39,867 nucleotides of DNA from Bradyrhizobium sp. STM 3809 (GTDB taxonomy: Bacteria; Pseudomonadota; Alphaproteobacteria; Rhizobiales; Xanthobacteraceae). Below are positions 16,796 to 26,143 of the stretch, piece by piece. How positions within the stretch are numbered: position 1 is the first letter of the stretch; every line of letters starts with the position of its first letter. The notes under the pieces are model-generated. The model was not told the DNA's origin, searched no databases, and saw only the letters and a list, made by a program, of their open reading frames with translations. Location of the stretch: assembly GCF_000239795.1 (NCBI RefSeq), contig NZ_CAFJ01000777.1, positions 1 to 39,867 of the forward strand, written 5' to 3'. Position numbers and translations under genes: made by a program.

Positions 16796-17763
16796 GAGGC
16801 GTACTCGATGCGCGGATCGACCAGGCGATAGACGAGGTCGGTGACGAGGTTGAAGATCAGCACCATGGCCGAGGAGACCACGAACACGCCGAGCAGCAGA
16901 TTGTAGTCGCGCTGGATCAGCGCGTCGTACATCAGCCGGCCGATGCCCGGCCAGGCGAACACGGTCTCCGTCAGCACGGCGCCGCCGACCAGCGTGCCGG
17001 CATGAACGCCGGCGAGCGTCACCACCGGCAGCAGCGCATTCCGCAGCACGTGGCGGCGCAGGATCACGCCGTCGCGCAGACCCTTGGCCCGCGCGGTCTT
17101 GACGAAATCGAGGCGCTTCACTTCGAGCATCGAGGCGCGGGTCATGCGGGTATAGGTGGCCATGAAGAACAGGCCGAGCGTGGCCGCCGGCATCAGCAGA
17201 TGCGCGCCGACATCGAGCGCATGGCGCAGGCCGGTGTAGCCGGCGCCGACGGTCTCATAGCCGAAGCTCGGCAGCCAATCGACCCAGACCGAGAACAGGA
17301 GGATCGCGATCAGCGCGATCCAGAACAAGGGCGTCGCGTAGAAGATCAGGGCAAGCACGGTGATCGCCGTGTCGAGCAAGGTGCCGGCGAAGCGCGCCGC
17401 CAGCGCGCCGAAGAGGATGCCGAGCACGAGCGAGATCGCGAAGGCCGAGAGCGTCAGCAGCAGCGTCGCCGGCAGCCGCTCGACGATCAGCCCGGCCACG
17501 GGCGCCTGCTGGCGGAACGAGAAGCCGAGATCGAGCGTGGCAATGCCTTTGACGTAGATGAGCAGTTGCTCCGGCAGCGGACGGTCGAGACCGAATTTCT
17601 CCCGCAGCTGCGCGACAAACATCTGGTCGGACGCGCCGGCCTCCCCCGCCATGACCACGGCCGGGTCGCCCGGCGCCAGCCGGATCAGGAAGAAGTTCAG
17701 CACGATGATGGCGAGAAGGACGATGACGCCCTTCACGACGCGCTGGGCGATGAAGGAGAGCAT
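16792..17763 (-). CDS. Peptide-type ABC importer permease, DppB-like
   Basis: A 323-residue permease beginning MLSFIAQRVVKGVIVLLAI, the usual DppB/OppB start, which sets the ATG at 17763; a longer reading lacks homology. The periplasmic section has the FGLDRPLPEQLLIYVKG segment of the family, followed by five membrane helices and the EAA loop (KTARAKGLRDGVILRRHVLRNALLPV). It pairs with the overlapping DppC-like gene to form the membrane pore. A 326-base gap containing a repeat separates it from the binding-protein gene. Confidence 0.95.
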   Translation of the reverse strand: MLSFIAQRVVKGVIVLLAIIVLNFFLIRLAPGDPAVVMAGEAGASDQMFVAQLREKFGLDRPLPEQLLIYVKGIATLDLGFSFRQQAPVAGLIVERLPATLLLTLSAFAISLVLGILFGALAARFAGTLLDTAITVLALIFYATPLFWIALIAILLFSVWVDWLPSFGYETVGAGYTGLRHALDVGAHLLMPAATLGLFFMATYTRMTRASMLEVKRLDFVKTARAKGLRDGVILRRHVLRNALLPVVTLAGVHAGTLVGGAVLTETVFAWPGIGRLMYDALIQRDYNLLLGVFVVSSAMVLIFNLVTDLVYRLVDPRIEYAS

Positions 17764-17880
17764 GGAGGGCTCGTGGTGGTCAGCTCGAGATGCAGGTGGA
17801 GCACCCGGGGCGCAGCGCACACCGCTGCGCCCCAGGACTATTGTTTGTCATCGGAGTTTTGCGCGCGTCTGCCTCAACGT

Positions 17881-18005
17881 CGTCATGGCCGGGCGTGTCC
17901 CGGCCATCCACGTCGTTCGGGACGCTGAGAACCACGTCGATTTCCGGGCCTTCGCCGCGCCGAAGCGGCTTCGGCCGCGCAGGCGGGACAAGCCCGGGCA
18001 TGACG
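17881..18005. repeat. Inverted-repeat element, CGTCATGGCCGGGC type
   Basis: The left end CGTCATGGCCGGGCGTGTCC and the reverse complement of the right end, CGTCATGCCCGGGCTTGTCC, are inverted copies of about 22 bases around a GC-rich centre. It sits between the binding-protein gene and the first permease gene. RNA read through it would form a large hairpin, which could explain unequal expression of binding protein and permeases. Confidence 0.85.
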
Positions 18006-18089
18006 GAGTAACGAACTGGCCGGATGGCATGCCGCGACAGCCCAATACTTCAATATCCCGGCGTCCCGGATGCGCTCCGAATCCTGCCA

Positions 18090-19637
18090 TCATTTATCGA
18101 GCCAGGCGTCGCGAAAGCCGTCGTTGACGCCGACACCCGTGGTGATCAGGTTCTTCACCTTGCACCTCGTGATGGTCGGGAACTGCAGCTCCAGCAGCCA
18201 GGCCACCGGCACGTCCTCGACCAGGATCTTCTGCACCTTGTCGTAGGCCTCCTTGCGCTTGGCATCGGTCGGTGCCGTCGCGCCTTCGGCGAACAGCTTG
18301 TCGACCTCCGGATTCGAATAGCCCTCGACATTGTTGAACAGCTGCCCCTTGGCGATCGCCGAGGTGATGTAGTTGCGGGAGACGCCGAGCGCGGGATCGC
18401 CGTACTGATAGAGATAGGTGAAGGCGATGTCGTAGTCCCACTCCATGATCTTCTGGTTGCCGCCGGGCACGTCGGTCGCGATCGTCTCGATCGTCATGCC
18501 GACATCCTGGAGGTTCTGCTTCACCGCCTCGCCCCAGCGCTGCCAGGTTTCGCCATAGGCGAGCGGCAGCATGCGGATCTTCTCGCCCTTGTAGCCGGCC
18601 TCCTTCAGCAGCGCCTTGGCCTTGGCGGGATCGTAAGCGTATTTCGGCACGTCGTCGGTGTAGAACTTGATCGTCGAGGCCGAGGGGCCGGTCGCGACCT
18701 TGCCGAGCCCGTTCCAGATCACGTCCTTGGCGAAGTCGCGATCGATGGCATACATGATCGCCTGCCGCACCTTCTTGTTGGCCAGGATCGGATTGCGCAG
18801 GTTCAACCACATCCAGGACAACGGCGAGAAGAACTCCCAGCCGGCGCCGGTGACGCAGGCGCCCGGCAGCTTGGAGACGCGCGGCACGTCGAAATTCTCG
18901 ATCGAGCCGCCCGGCAGCACGTCGACCTTGCCGGTCTCGAACGCCACGGCGCGCGCCGCCGCGTCCGGGATGATCTGCCAGTAGACCTCGTCGAGATAGG
19001 GCTTGCCCTTCTCGTGATAGTTCGGATTTTTCACCATGCGGATGAACGAGCCCTTCTGCCACTCCTTGAACATGAAGGGGCCGGTGCCGATGGGCGCGTT
19101 ATTGTTCGGATTGGTCTTGTAGTCGGTGCCCTCGTAGAGATGCTTCGGCACCATCGGCAGCGAGCCGACCTCGAAGATGCCGATGAAAGGACCGAACGGC
19201 TCCTTCAGCGTGAACACCACGGTGAGATCGTCCGGCGCCTCGACCTTCTCGACCATCACGAGGTTGTTGCGGGCGCGCGCATGCGTCTGCTTCAGCATCT
19301 CGATCGAGAACAGCACGTCGGCGGAGGTGAACGGCTTGCCGTCATGCCAGGTCACGCCGGGCTTGAGCTTGAACGTATAGACCTTCGCATCCGGGCTGAT
19401 CGTCCAGCTCTCGGCGAGGCCGGGCAGCGGCTCGAGCTTCGGGCTGTAGCGCAGCAGGCCTTCGAAGATGTTGCCGGACACCATCTGGGTCGGGCCGTTC
19501 TGCACCATCGCCAGCATCAGGCCCGGCGGCTCGGGCTGGATGACCGCATTGACGACGCCGCCGACCTTCGGCTCCTCCGCATGGGCCGCGGACAATCCGC
19601 AGCCGATGACAGCACCCAGCAACACCCGCTTCCACAT
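18090..19637 (-). CDS. Peptide-type ABC importer substrate-binding protein (SBP_bac_5)
   Basis: A 515-residue periplasmic binding protein that captures substrate for the importer. ATG 19637 is preceded by GGAAG and starts a clear signal peptide (MWKRVLLGAVIGCGLSAAHA, cleavage before EEP). The mature protein shows SBP family 5 landmarks: ESWTISPDAKVYTFKLKPG, WHDGKPFTSADVLFSIE near residue 95 and the C-terminal domain motif YAYDPAKAKALLKEAGY. Length and layout are typical. It is the first gene of the cluster, and upstream is a nested palindrome at 19834-19857. The ligand cannot be read from sequence. Confidence 0.96.
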   Translation of the reverse strand: MWKRVLLGAVIGCGLSAAHAEEPKVGGVVNAVIQPEPPGLMLAMVQNGPTQMVSGNIFEGLLRYSPKLEPLPGLAESWTISPDAKVYTFKLKPGVTWHDGKPFTSADVLFSIEMLKQTHARARNNLVMVEKVEAPDDLTVVFTLKEPFGPFIGIFEVGSLPMVPKHLYEGTDYKTNPNNNAPIGTGPFMFKEWQKGSFIRMVKNPNYHEKGKPYLDEVYWQIIPDAAARAVAFETGKVDVLPGGSIENFDVPRVSKLPGACVTGAGWEFFSPLSWMWLNLRNPILANKKVRQAIMYAIDRDFAKDVIWNGLGKVATGPSASTIKFYTDDVPKYAYDPAKAKALLKEAGYKGEKIRMLPLAYGETWQRWGEAVKQNLQDVGMTIETIATDVPGGNQKIMEWDYDIAFTYLYQYGDPALGVSRNYITSAIAKGQLFNNVEGYSNPEVDKLFAEGATAPTDAKRKEAYDKVQKILVEDVPVAWLLELQFPTITRCKVKNLITTGVGVNDGFRDAWLDK

Positions 19638-19833
19638 GATCAGCTTCCCGAATGAATCTGCGGGCAGTGATGCATCAAGCGCGCCAACGGGCGTGCGAGT
19701 GTCATGCGCGGTTCCGATGCGGCGCTTGCTCTGGACGCATGAGATCGCCGCCGTGCCGGAGAATCCAGCCGATCTGCGCAATGCCCGACCGCCTCAGGAG
19801 CACGAACTCGCGTCGATGCCGTCGACGGCAGCG

Positions 19834-19857
19834 TGCTAAGTTCCGCTTAGCAGAACT
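19834..19857. promoter_or_regulatory. Overlapping palindromes upstream of the importer operon
   Basis: TGCTAAG/CTTAGCA (5-base gap, 19834-19852) overlaps AGTTC/GAACT (9-base gap, 19839-19857). The two cannot form as hairpins together. The site is about 200 bases before the binding-protein gene and could be an operator. The rest of 19638-19938 holds no gene that I can recognise. Confidence 0.35.
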
Positions 19858-19938
19858 CATGTGGCGGATGCCAGCGCGGCCGTGCTGAGACGACAGATGA
19901 AAGTCGCGACAATCTCAGCTCAAAAAGTGACCAATTCG

Positions 19939-20364
19939 TCAGCGGCGCATGCGCGCGATCGCGCCCGCGACGATCTGCATCACCACCCCGATCACCCAGC
20001 CGGCCATGATGAGAGAGGTCCATACGATGTGCGGATCCTCGCGCAGGATGATGATTCCCACGGCGAAGAACGCCGTGAGCGTCGCGAGAAACGTCCCGAC
20101 CGCACTGAGGAATTCGGCGGCATCGATCTTGTTTTCGGCCGGCGTCCCCTCCTCATGCGGATGGAACGGTATCTGGGGCGTGTCGATCCCGAGATAGAAG
20201 CCGAACGCGCCGGACAGCATCATCATCACCAGGAAGCCCTGGGTGGTCAGCCAGGGCACGCTGGAGCCGACATGGGCGCCGACGAAGACACCGCAGGCCG
20301 CGCCCGCCAAGGCAAGTCCCGAACGTTCGAGCACGTGGGCCGACTGCCGGACACGGATGCGCAT
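19939..20364 (-). CDS. Hypothetical four-helix inner-membrane protein, 141 residues
   Basis: I do not recognise a named family. Hydrophobic segments lie near residues 15-32 (LALAGAACGVFVGAHVG), 42-60 (GFLVMMMLSGAFGFYLGI), 85-107 (FLSAVGTFLATLTAFFAVGIIIL) and 113-135 (IVWTSLIMAGWVIGVVMQIVAGA), giving four predicted membrane helices with a His/Pro/Glu-containing loop (PQIPFHPHEEGTPAENK) between the second and third. ATG 20364 has GAGGT upstream. It follows the monooxygenase gene on the same strand after 55 bases, so the two may share a transcript. Confidence 0.75.
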   Translation of the reverse strand: MRIRVRQSAHVLERSGLALAGAACGVFVGAHVGSSVPWLTTQGFLVMMMLSGAFGFYLGIDTPQIPFHPHEEGTPAENKIDAAEFLSAVGTFLATLTAFFAVGIIILREDPHIVWTSLIMAGWVIGVVMQIVAGAIARMRR

Positions 20365-20418
20365 GGCGATGACCTCGCTGACCGGACCGGCGCGCCTGCG
20401 CCGGCCCGGTCATCAATG

Positions 20419-21519
20419 CTAGGCGGCCTTGGTCATGCCGGCATTGAGATGGCGCAATCTCGGCATCACCTCGTGTTTCAGGAGGCGCAGCGAATTGTGC
20501 CAGGCTTCCGGCTTGTGCTTGTAGTCGAAGCCGAACACGCACAGCGTTCCGAAGCCGCCGACCTCGTGCCAGATCTTCTCGATCTTCTCGGTGACCGTCG
20601 CCGGCGAGCCGATGATCCAGTTGCGCTTGGCGCAATAGTCCACCGTCACGTCGCTGTCAGCCACGTCGGGCGAATGCTTGAGATAGTCCTTGAAGCCGAA
20701 ATGGCTGAGCAGCGGCAGGAAGTATTCTCCCATCATCCGGCCCATCATGTCGCCGGTCGACAGACGCCAGGCTTCCTCATCGGTCTCGGCGACGAACACC
20801 TCGCGGACGAGCCGCCAGTCATTGCGATTCGGCTTGCGCCCGGACTTCGCAGCGCCGGCCTCGACCGAGTCCCAGTGCGACGACACATAGGCCGGGTTGA
20901 GGTTCAGGCTCATCGGAATGAAGCCGCGCTCGCCCGCAAGCTTGAGCGTGTCCGAGTTCTTCGACAGGCCGGCGACGCCGATCGGCGGATGCGGCGCCTG
21001 CACCGGCTTGATGTGCGGCTTGAGGAAGTCGAACATCACGTCGGGCTTGGTCACCGTCCAGTATTTGCCCTTGTGCGTGAAGGGCGCCGGCTCGTTCCAC
21101 AGCCGCAGGATGATCTCCAGCGCCTCGCGCGTCATCTCGCGGTTCTGGCCGCTCATGCCGTCGACGTTGAACATCGCCCAGTCGCTCGGCAGGCCCGATG
21201 CGGCGATGCCGAAGTTGAGACGGCCGTCGGAGAGGTGATCGAGCATCGCGACGCGGTTGGCGAGCTCGGCCGGATGGTGATAGGGCAGCAGGAAACCGCC
21301 GGGGCCGAGCCGGATGTTCTTGGTCTCGCGGAACGCCTGCGCCAGGATCAGATCGGGCGCCGGATGCGGCTCCCAGGGCGCGGTGTGATGCTCGCCGATC
21401 CAGGCTTCCTGATAGCCGAGCTCATCGAGCCAACGCAGGACCTGCAGGTCCCACTCCTGCCCTTCCTTCAATCCGCACTCCGGCGGATGCGAGGGCATCG
21501 TGAAATATCCAATTTCCAT
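20419..21519 (-). CDS. LLM-class flavin-dependent monooxygenase (luciferase-like)
   Basis: A 366-residue member of the bacterial luciferase-like superfamily, which uses reduced flavin and oxygen to oxidise organic substrates. The start MEIGYFTMPSHPP and the segment EAWIGEHHTAPWEP are typical of the subgroup often annotated as limonene monooxygenase-like. LGPGGFLLPYHHPAELANRVAMLDHLSDGRLNFGIA is the conserved core of a TIM barrel, and the late segment GSPATVTEKIEKIW is also common to the family. AGAGGAAAG precedes ATG 21519. The nearby Old Yellow Enzyme gene suggests a redox theme, but the true substrate is not known and no dedicated flavin reductase is adjacent. Confidence 0.93.
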   Translation of the reverse strand: MEIGYFTMPSHPPECGLKEGQEWDLQVLRWLDELGYQEAWIGEHHTAPWEPHPAPDLILAQAFRETKNIRLGPGGFLLPYHHPAELANRVAMLDHLSDGRLNFGIAASGLPSDWAMFNVDGMSGQNREMTREALEIILRLWNEPAPFTHKGKYWTVTKPDVMFDFLKPHIKPVQAPHPPIGVAGLSKNSDTLKLAGERGFIPMSLNLNPAYVSSHWDSVEAGAAKSGRKPNRNDWRLVREVFVAETDEEAWRLSTGDMMGRMMGEYFLPLLSHFGFKDYLKHSPDVADSDVTVDYCAKRNWIIGSPATVTEKIEKIWHEVGGFGTLCVFGFDYKHKPEAWHNSLRLLKHEVMPRLRHLNAGMTKAA

Positions 21520-21737
21520 GGCGCTTTCCTCTCGCGTTTATACTGCGGCGCACCTTTGTGATGCGCTCATCGTCACGCGAGACGAAACACGACCAACCGA
21601 GTCGGCAGCGCCGCACGTGGTCTGCGAAGTCTAGCACTTCGTCCGACAGCGACAATCGTCCGCTGTGTCGCTGGCGGAATGATGCCCCTCATATTTCTGC
21701 AACGCTGGACCGCAACATGGCCGCAATCAATTGCACG

Positions 21738-22850
21738 TCAGCGGGCACCGAACGTGGTCTTGCCGAACAGCTCCTTCTGGGTCGACGGCTGCGAGCGCCA
21801 ATATTGCGGAGGTGCGGCGACCTGCCCGCCGAGCTCGGCCGCGGCATGCCAGCCCCAGCGCGGGTCGTAGAGCATGCCGCGCGCGAGCGCGACCATGTCG
21901 GCCTTGCCTGACGCCACGATCTCCTCGGCTTGCTGCGCCTGCGTAATGAGACCGACGGCCATGGTGGGCAGTCCCGTTACCTGCTTCACCGCTGCGGCAA
22001 ATGGCACCTGATAGCCAGGCCCGAGCGTGATCTTCTGCAAGGGCGACACGCCGCCCGAGGAAACGTCGATCCAGTCGACGTTGCGGCGCTTCAGTTCCTG
22101 CGCAAAAGCGATGGTCTGGTCCAGATCCCAGCCGCCTTCGACCCAATCCGTCGCGGACACGCGCACGCCGACCGGCCGGTCTGCCGGGAAGGCCGCGCGC
22201 ACGGCCTCGAACACCTCGAGCGGAAAACGCATCCGGTTCTCCAGCGAACCGCCATAGGCGTCGCTGCGCCGGTTGGCGATCGGCGACAGGAACTGGTGCA
22301 GCAGATAGCCGTGCGCGCCATGGACCTCGATGGCATCGATGCCGAGGCGCGCGGCGCGTTGCGCCGCGGAAGCAAAGGCGTCGCGGATGCGGACGAGGCC
22401 CGCCGCATCCAGCGCCTCGGGTGCGAGCTCGCCATCCTTGTGCGGCAACGCGGACGGCGCGACGGTCTGCCAGCCGCCGTCCGCGCTCGGAATCTGCTGG
22501 CCGCCATCCCACGGCTTGTGGCTGGAGCCCTTGCGCCCGGCGTGGGCGAGCTGCATCGCGATCGCGGTCTTCGCGTGCTTGCGGACCGAGGCCAGGATCG
22601 GTGCAAACGCCGCTTCGGTGGTATCGTCCCACAGCCCGAGGCAGCCCGGCGTGATGCGCCCGATCGGCTCGACATGGGTCGCCTCGATGCAGAACATCGC
22701 CGCGCCCGACAGCGCCAGCGTGTTGATATGGGTGAAGTGCCAGTCATTGGCGGCACCGTTGTCGGCCGAGTATTGGCACATCGGCGAGACGATGATGCGG
22801 TTGGCGAGCGCGAGGCCGCGCAGCTTGATCGGAGTGAACAGGGCGCTCAT
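21738..22850 (-). CDS. NADH:flavin oxidoreductase, Old Yellow Enzyme family (YqjM-like)
   Basis: A 370-residue FMN-dependent ene-reductase that reduces activated double bonds with NAD(P)H. The class marker Cys is present in SPMCQYSA (Cys25, Tyr27), equivalent to the Cys26/Tyr28 that tune the flavin in Bacillus YqjM. Other landmarks are QLAHAGRKG, the EVHGAHGYLLHQFLSP stretch with catalytic-site His pairs, NRRSDAYGGSLENR, and the phosphate-binding region ending ADMVALARGMLYDPRW. Length fits the thermophilic-like/YqjM subclass. It lies between the monooxygenase and a phytase-like protein on the same strand with about 100-220 base gaps, so co-transcription is possible but unproven. Confidence 0.95.
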   Translation of the reverse strand: MSALFTPIKLRGLALANRIIVSPMCQYSADNGAANDWHFTHINTLALSGAAMFCIEATHVEPIGRITPGCLGLWDDTTEAAFAPILASVRKHAKTAIAMQLAHAGRKGSSHKPWDGGQQIPSADGGWQTVAPSALPHKDGELAPEALDAAGLVRIRDAFASAAQRAARLGIDAIEVHGAHGYLLHQFLSPIANRRSDAYGGSLENRMRFPLEVFEAVRAAFPADRPVGVRVSATDWVEGGWDLDQTIAFAQELKRRNVDWIDVSSGGVSPLQKITLGPGYQVPFAAAVKQVTGLPTMAVGLITQAQQAEEIVASGKADMVALARGMLYDPRWGWHAAAELGGQVAAPPQYWRSQPSTQKELFGKTTFGAR

Positions 22851-22948
22851 GCTGAGTTCCAGGCTGGAATGTTGATCATGTGATCTGGTCGGCGAGTGTC
22901 GGCGATGGCGGCAGCGCGGTCAACGCGGCCGCTGCAATGCGATGCGGC

Positions 22949-24025
22949 TCATTCCAGCAATGTGAACTGCAACAGCAGCGTGCGCTGGATCATCGAGAAA
23001 TTGTCGTCGGATACCAAGGTCAACACGGTTTCGCCCTCCGGCGTGACATGCGCGTCGATGCCCTCGAGATTGTCGATCTCCTGGCCGAGATCGGCGGCAA
23101 AGATGGGGGGACCATCGACCAGCGCACCTGCGGCGATGTCGGCAAGCCGGATGCGCCGGATGCGGATGCCGACGCCGTTGAACAGCGAGAATTTCCGCTC
23201 GAGCACCAACAGATCGCCCGACGGCAGCAGCACGGCGTCACTGACATCGAAGTCGTTGCTGCGGACGATGCTGAACTGACCCGGGGCGGGTCCGCCAATC
23301 AGGAAGGCCAGCAGATTGCCGTTGGCATCGAGGCCGCGCTCGGAGATCGCGATCACGGTGCCGGCGAGCGGCAGGCCCTTCGGCACGACGACCAGCGCTT
23401 CGAGCCCCTTGTTGTTGGGCAGCCGCCTGGCCGCCGGCGGCAGCGGAATGATCTCGCTGCGCGCGCCGGTGCCGCCCTTGGCGAAGTCATACCGAAGCAA
23501 CTGATTGACGCGTTCGAGACCGACATAGACGGTGTCACCATCGCGCGCGAGCGACTCGGAATCGTACCAGCCGCGATCGGTGATCGGCCGGCCGTCCGGA
23601 CCGAGCAGCGGCGCGGCTTCGACATCCGCGAGGCCTGCGATCTCACGCCCGGAATAGACGATGCGGCCGGTGAACCAGCCCCCCTTGTCGCTGATCGCCA
23701 GGAAGCGCTCGCCCTTGGCATCGAGCCGGAGGCCGGACAGGCCGCCGAACCCCGGATAGGCTGACGTCAGCGCCACGCCGCTGCGATATTGCAGCATCCC
23801 GAAGCGCAGTTGGGTGCGGTCGCGCAGGTCGAACGCGGGCAGCGGCCGGGCCCTGACCTCGATCTTGACCGCCGACGTGACGGAGTGCTCGTCGACGGCG
23901 GCACGCCTGCGGACCGGTGGCGGCGCCGACTGCGCGTTGGCGCCCCTGGAGAATGCAACGGCCGACGCTCCGCCGAGGGTCAGCGCCAGGAAGCGCCTGC
24001 GGTCGGAGATCGCCTGCAGCGGCAT
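22949..24025 (-). CDS. Phytase-like/esterase-like beta-propeller protein with Tat-type signal
   Basis: A 358-residue exported protein. The N-terminus SDRRRFLALTLGGASAVAF is a twin-arginine signal ending at GANA, so export would be in folded form. The mature region fits the phytase-like domain (PF13449 in my memory): FGGLSGLRLDAKGERFLAISDKG, a central DSESLARDGDTVYVGLER, the hallmark NKGLEALVV, and a C-terminal DNLEGIDAHVTPEGETVLTLVSDDNFS. Such proteins form a six-bladed propeller; phytase activity is unproven for most members. It begins just before the two hairpins that follow cobT. Confidence 0.88.
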   Translation of the reverse strand: MPLQAISDRRRFLALTLGGASAVAFSRGANAQSAPPPVRRRAAVDEHSVTSAVKIEVRARPLPAFDLRDRTQLRFGMLQYRSGVALTSAYPGFGGLSGLRLDAKGERFLAISDKGGWFTGRIVYSGREIAGLADVEAAPLLGPDGRPITDRGWYDSESLARDGDTVYVGLERVNQLLRYDFAKGGTGARSEIIPLPPAARRLPNNKGLEALVVVPKGLPLAGTVIAISERGLDANGNLLAFLIGGPAPGQFSIVRSNDFDVSDAVLLPSGDLLVLERKFSLFNGVGIRIRRIRLADIAAGALVDGPPIFAADLGQEIDNLEGIDAHVTPEGETVLTLVSDDNFSMIQRTLLLQFTLLE

Positions 24026-24050
24026 CGTCAGCGGAGCCCCCTCCCCCAGT

Positions 24051-24093
24051 CTCCTCCGATGCGGAGGAGGGACGCGTCCGGTCGACGGACCGG
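24051..24093. terminator. Pair of hairpins after cobT
   Basis: CTCCTCCG/CGGAGGAG (24051-24069) and CCGGTC/GACCGG (24078-24093) form two adjacent stems directly after the cobT stop on the minus strand. There is no T-run. They probably protect or end the cobT transcript before the phytase-like gene. Confidence 0.45.
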
Positions 24094-24094
24094 C

Positions 24095-25999
24095 TTACGA
24101 GTGCAGCTTGCGCTTCGGCGCGCGAGCGGGCTGCTGCGGCGCCGCGTGCGTCTCGGTGAATAGCTCGGCGAGCTTCTCGGTGATGGCGCCGCCGAGCTCC
24201 TCGGCGTCGACGATCGTCACCGCGCGCCGATAGTAGCGCGTCACGTCATGGCCGATGCCGATCGCGATCAGCTCGACCGGCGAGCGGGTCTCGATCTCCT
24301 CGATGATGTGACGCAGGTGACGCTCGAGATAGTTGCCGGGATTGACCGACAGCGTGGAATCGTCGACCGGCGCGCCGTCCGAGATCATCATCAAAATCTT
24401 GCGCTGCTCGGGCCGGCCGAGCAGGCGTTTGTGCGCCCAGTCGAGCGCCTCGCCGTCGATGTTCTCCTTCAGGAGCCCCTCGCGCATCATCAGGCCGAGA
24501 TTCTTCCGCGCCCGGCGCCACGGGGCGTCGGCGGCCTTGTAGATGATGTGGCGAAGATCGTTGAGGCGGCCGGGATTGGCCGGCTTGCCGGCCGCGAGCC
24601 ACGCCTCGCGCGACTGCCCGCCCTTCCAGGCGCGCGTCGTGAAGCCGAGGATCTCGACCTTGACGCCGCAACGCTCAAGCGTGCGGGCGAGAATGTCGGC
24701 GCAGGTCGCGGCCACCGTGATCGGCCGTCCGCGCATCGAGCCGGAATTGTCGAGCAGCAGGGTGACGACGGTGTCGCGGAAGGTCGCTTCCTTCTCGCGC
24801 ATGAAGGACAGCGGCTGATAGGGATCGATGACGACGCGCGACAGCCGCGCCGGATCGAGGATGCCCTCTTCGAGATCGAACTCCCAGGCGCGGTTCTGCT
24901 GCGCCATCAGCCGGCGCTGCAGCCGGTTGGCGAGCCGCGCGACGATGCCTTGGAGATGCGCGAGCTGCTTGTCGAGATAGGAGCGCAGTCGCTCCAGCTC
25001 GTCATGATCGCACAGATCCTCGGCGGCGATGATCTCGTCGAACTTCGGCGCGAAGGCATGATATTCGGGCCCGCGCGGCTCGTTGGCGCCGCTGCGGTTC
25101 GGCCGTGTCGCCTCGCCGGGCGTCTCATCGTCGCCGAGTTCGCCGTCGTCGAGCGTGTCGGAGGCCGAGGCCTGCGCAGCCTCCATTGCGCTCTCCGACA
25201 TCTCGTCGGATGTCGTCTGCGCCTGGTCGGCGCTCATCTCCTGCGCGGCGTCGGACTCCGGCGAGCCTTCAGCGCCGGACTGATCGTTGTCGCCATCGCG
25301 ATTGTCGTCGTTGTCCTCGTCCTCCTCGGAGTCGGCATTGCGCTCGTCGCCGAGATCGAGCGCCGACAACAGGTCGTGGACGAGATCGCCGAACTTGGCC
25401 TGGTCCTCGGTGAAGCGGCCGAGCTCGTCGAGCCGCGCACCGATCCTGTCCTCCAGGAACGGACGCCAGAGATCGACCACCTTGCGCGCCGCATTCGGCG
25501 GCGCCATGCCGGTCAGCCGCTCGCGCACCATCATGGCGAGCGCGTCCGACAATGGCGCGTCGGCGCGGTCGGTGATCTCGTCATACTTGCCGCGATGGAA
25601 GTGATCGTCGAGCATCGCGGTGAGGTTCTTGGCGACGCCGGCCATGCGCTTGGCCCCGATCGCCTCGACACGGGCCTGCTCGACCGCCTCGAACACACCG
25701 CGCGCCTGCGGATTGCCGGGGATCAGCTTGCGGTGAATTTTGGGATCGTGACAGGCGAGCTTCAGCGCGATCGAATCGGCATGGCCGCGCACCACGGCGG
25801 CGTCGCGCTTGGTCATCTTGCGCGCCGGCTCCGGCAGCCGCGCCTTGCCCGGCGCCAGCCCGGGCCGCTCGGCGGCGAAGGAGACTTCGAGTTCGGGCGC
25901 GCGCGCAATTGCGCGCAGACAACCCGTCACCGAGCGCTTGAACGGCTCGGTCGGCGCTTCCTTGGTTCCGGGACGGAGTTTGCTGTTGGATGTGGTCAT
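24095..25999 (-). CDS. cobT: Aerobic cobaltochelatase subunit CobT
   Basis: CobT partners CobS in the AAA+ motor that drives CobN to insert cobalt into hydrogenobyrinic acid a,c-diamide in aerobic B12 synthesis. The protein has the normal size (634 residues): an N-terminal domain, a strongly acidic linker (about 217-300, Asp/Glu/Ser-rich), and a C-terminal von Willebrand A domain with the metal-binding motif DNSGS (417-421) and later [15 protein letters not shown] 25999 has AGGGATAA just before it. It follows cobS on the same strand; the 144-base gap holds a repeat element (26016-26135). CobN is not in the window. Confidence 0.97.
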   Translation of the reverse strand: MTTSNSKLRPGTKEAPTEPFKRSVTGCLRAIARAPELEVSFAAERPGLAPGKARLPEPARKMTKRDAAVVRGHADSIALKLACHDPKIHRKLIPGNPQARGVFEAVEQARVEAIGAKRMAGVAKNLTAMLDDHFHRGKYDEITDRADAPLSDALAMMVRERLTGMAPPNAARKVVDLWRPFLEDRIGARLDELGRFTEDQAKFGDLVHDLLSALDLGDERNADSEEDEDNDDNRDGDNDQSGAEGSPESDAAQEMSADQAQTTSDEMSESAMEAAQASASDTLDDGELGDDETPGEATRPNRSGANEPRGPEYHAFAPKFDEIIAAEDLCDHDELERLRSYLDKQLAHLQGIVARLANRLQRRLMAQQNRAWEFDLEEGILDPARLSRVVIDPYQPLSFMREKEATFRDTVVTLLLDNSGSMRGRPITVAATCADILARTLERCGVKVEILGFTTRAWKGGQSREAWLAAGKPANPGRLNDLRHIIYKAADAPWRRARKNLGLMMREGLLKENIDGEALDWAHKRLLGRPEQRKILMMISDGAPVDDSTLSVNPGNYLERHLRHIIEEIETRSPVELIAIGIGHDVTRYYRRAVTIVDAEELGGAITEKLAELFTETHAAPQQPARAPKRKLHS

Positions 26000-26015
26000 C
26001 TTATCCCTGCGGCCT

Positions 26016-26135
26016 GTCGTCCCGGCGAACGCCGGGACCCATAGCCACCGGCGGTCATCTCATCGTGTCGACGCCAACTCCGGCCCATCACCGAAACGTC
26101 ACGGCGTATGGGTCCCGGCTCAAGGCCGGGACGAC
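26016..26135. repeat. Intergenic inverted-repeat element, GTCGTCCCGG type (copy 2), between cobS and cobT
   Basis: The left end GTCGTCCCGGCGAACGCCGG and the reverse complement of the right end, GTCGTCCCGGCCTTGAGCCG, continue into GGGACCCATA. It begins 16 bases upstream of the cobT start and ends 8 bases after the cobS stop, so an RNA spanning both genes must contain the hairpin. Confidence 0.88.
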
Positions 26136-26143
26136 GCCTCATA

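Noticed and set aside
18024..19655. 543-codon plus-strand frame over the binding-protein gene
   Set aside because: Antisense of a clear SBP gene with signal peptide; shadow composition.
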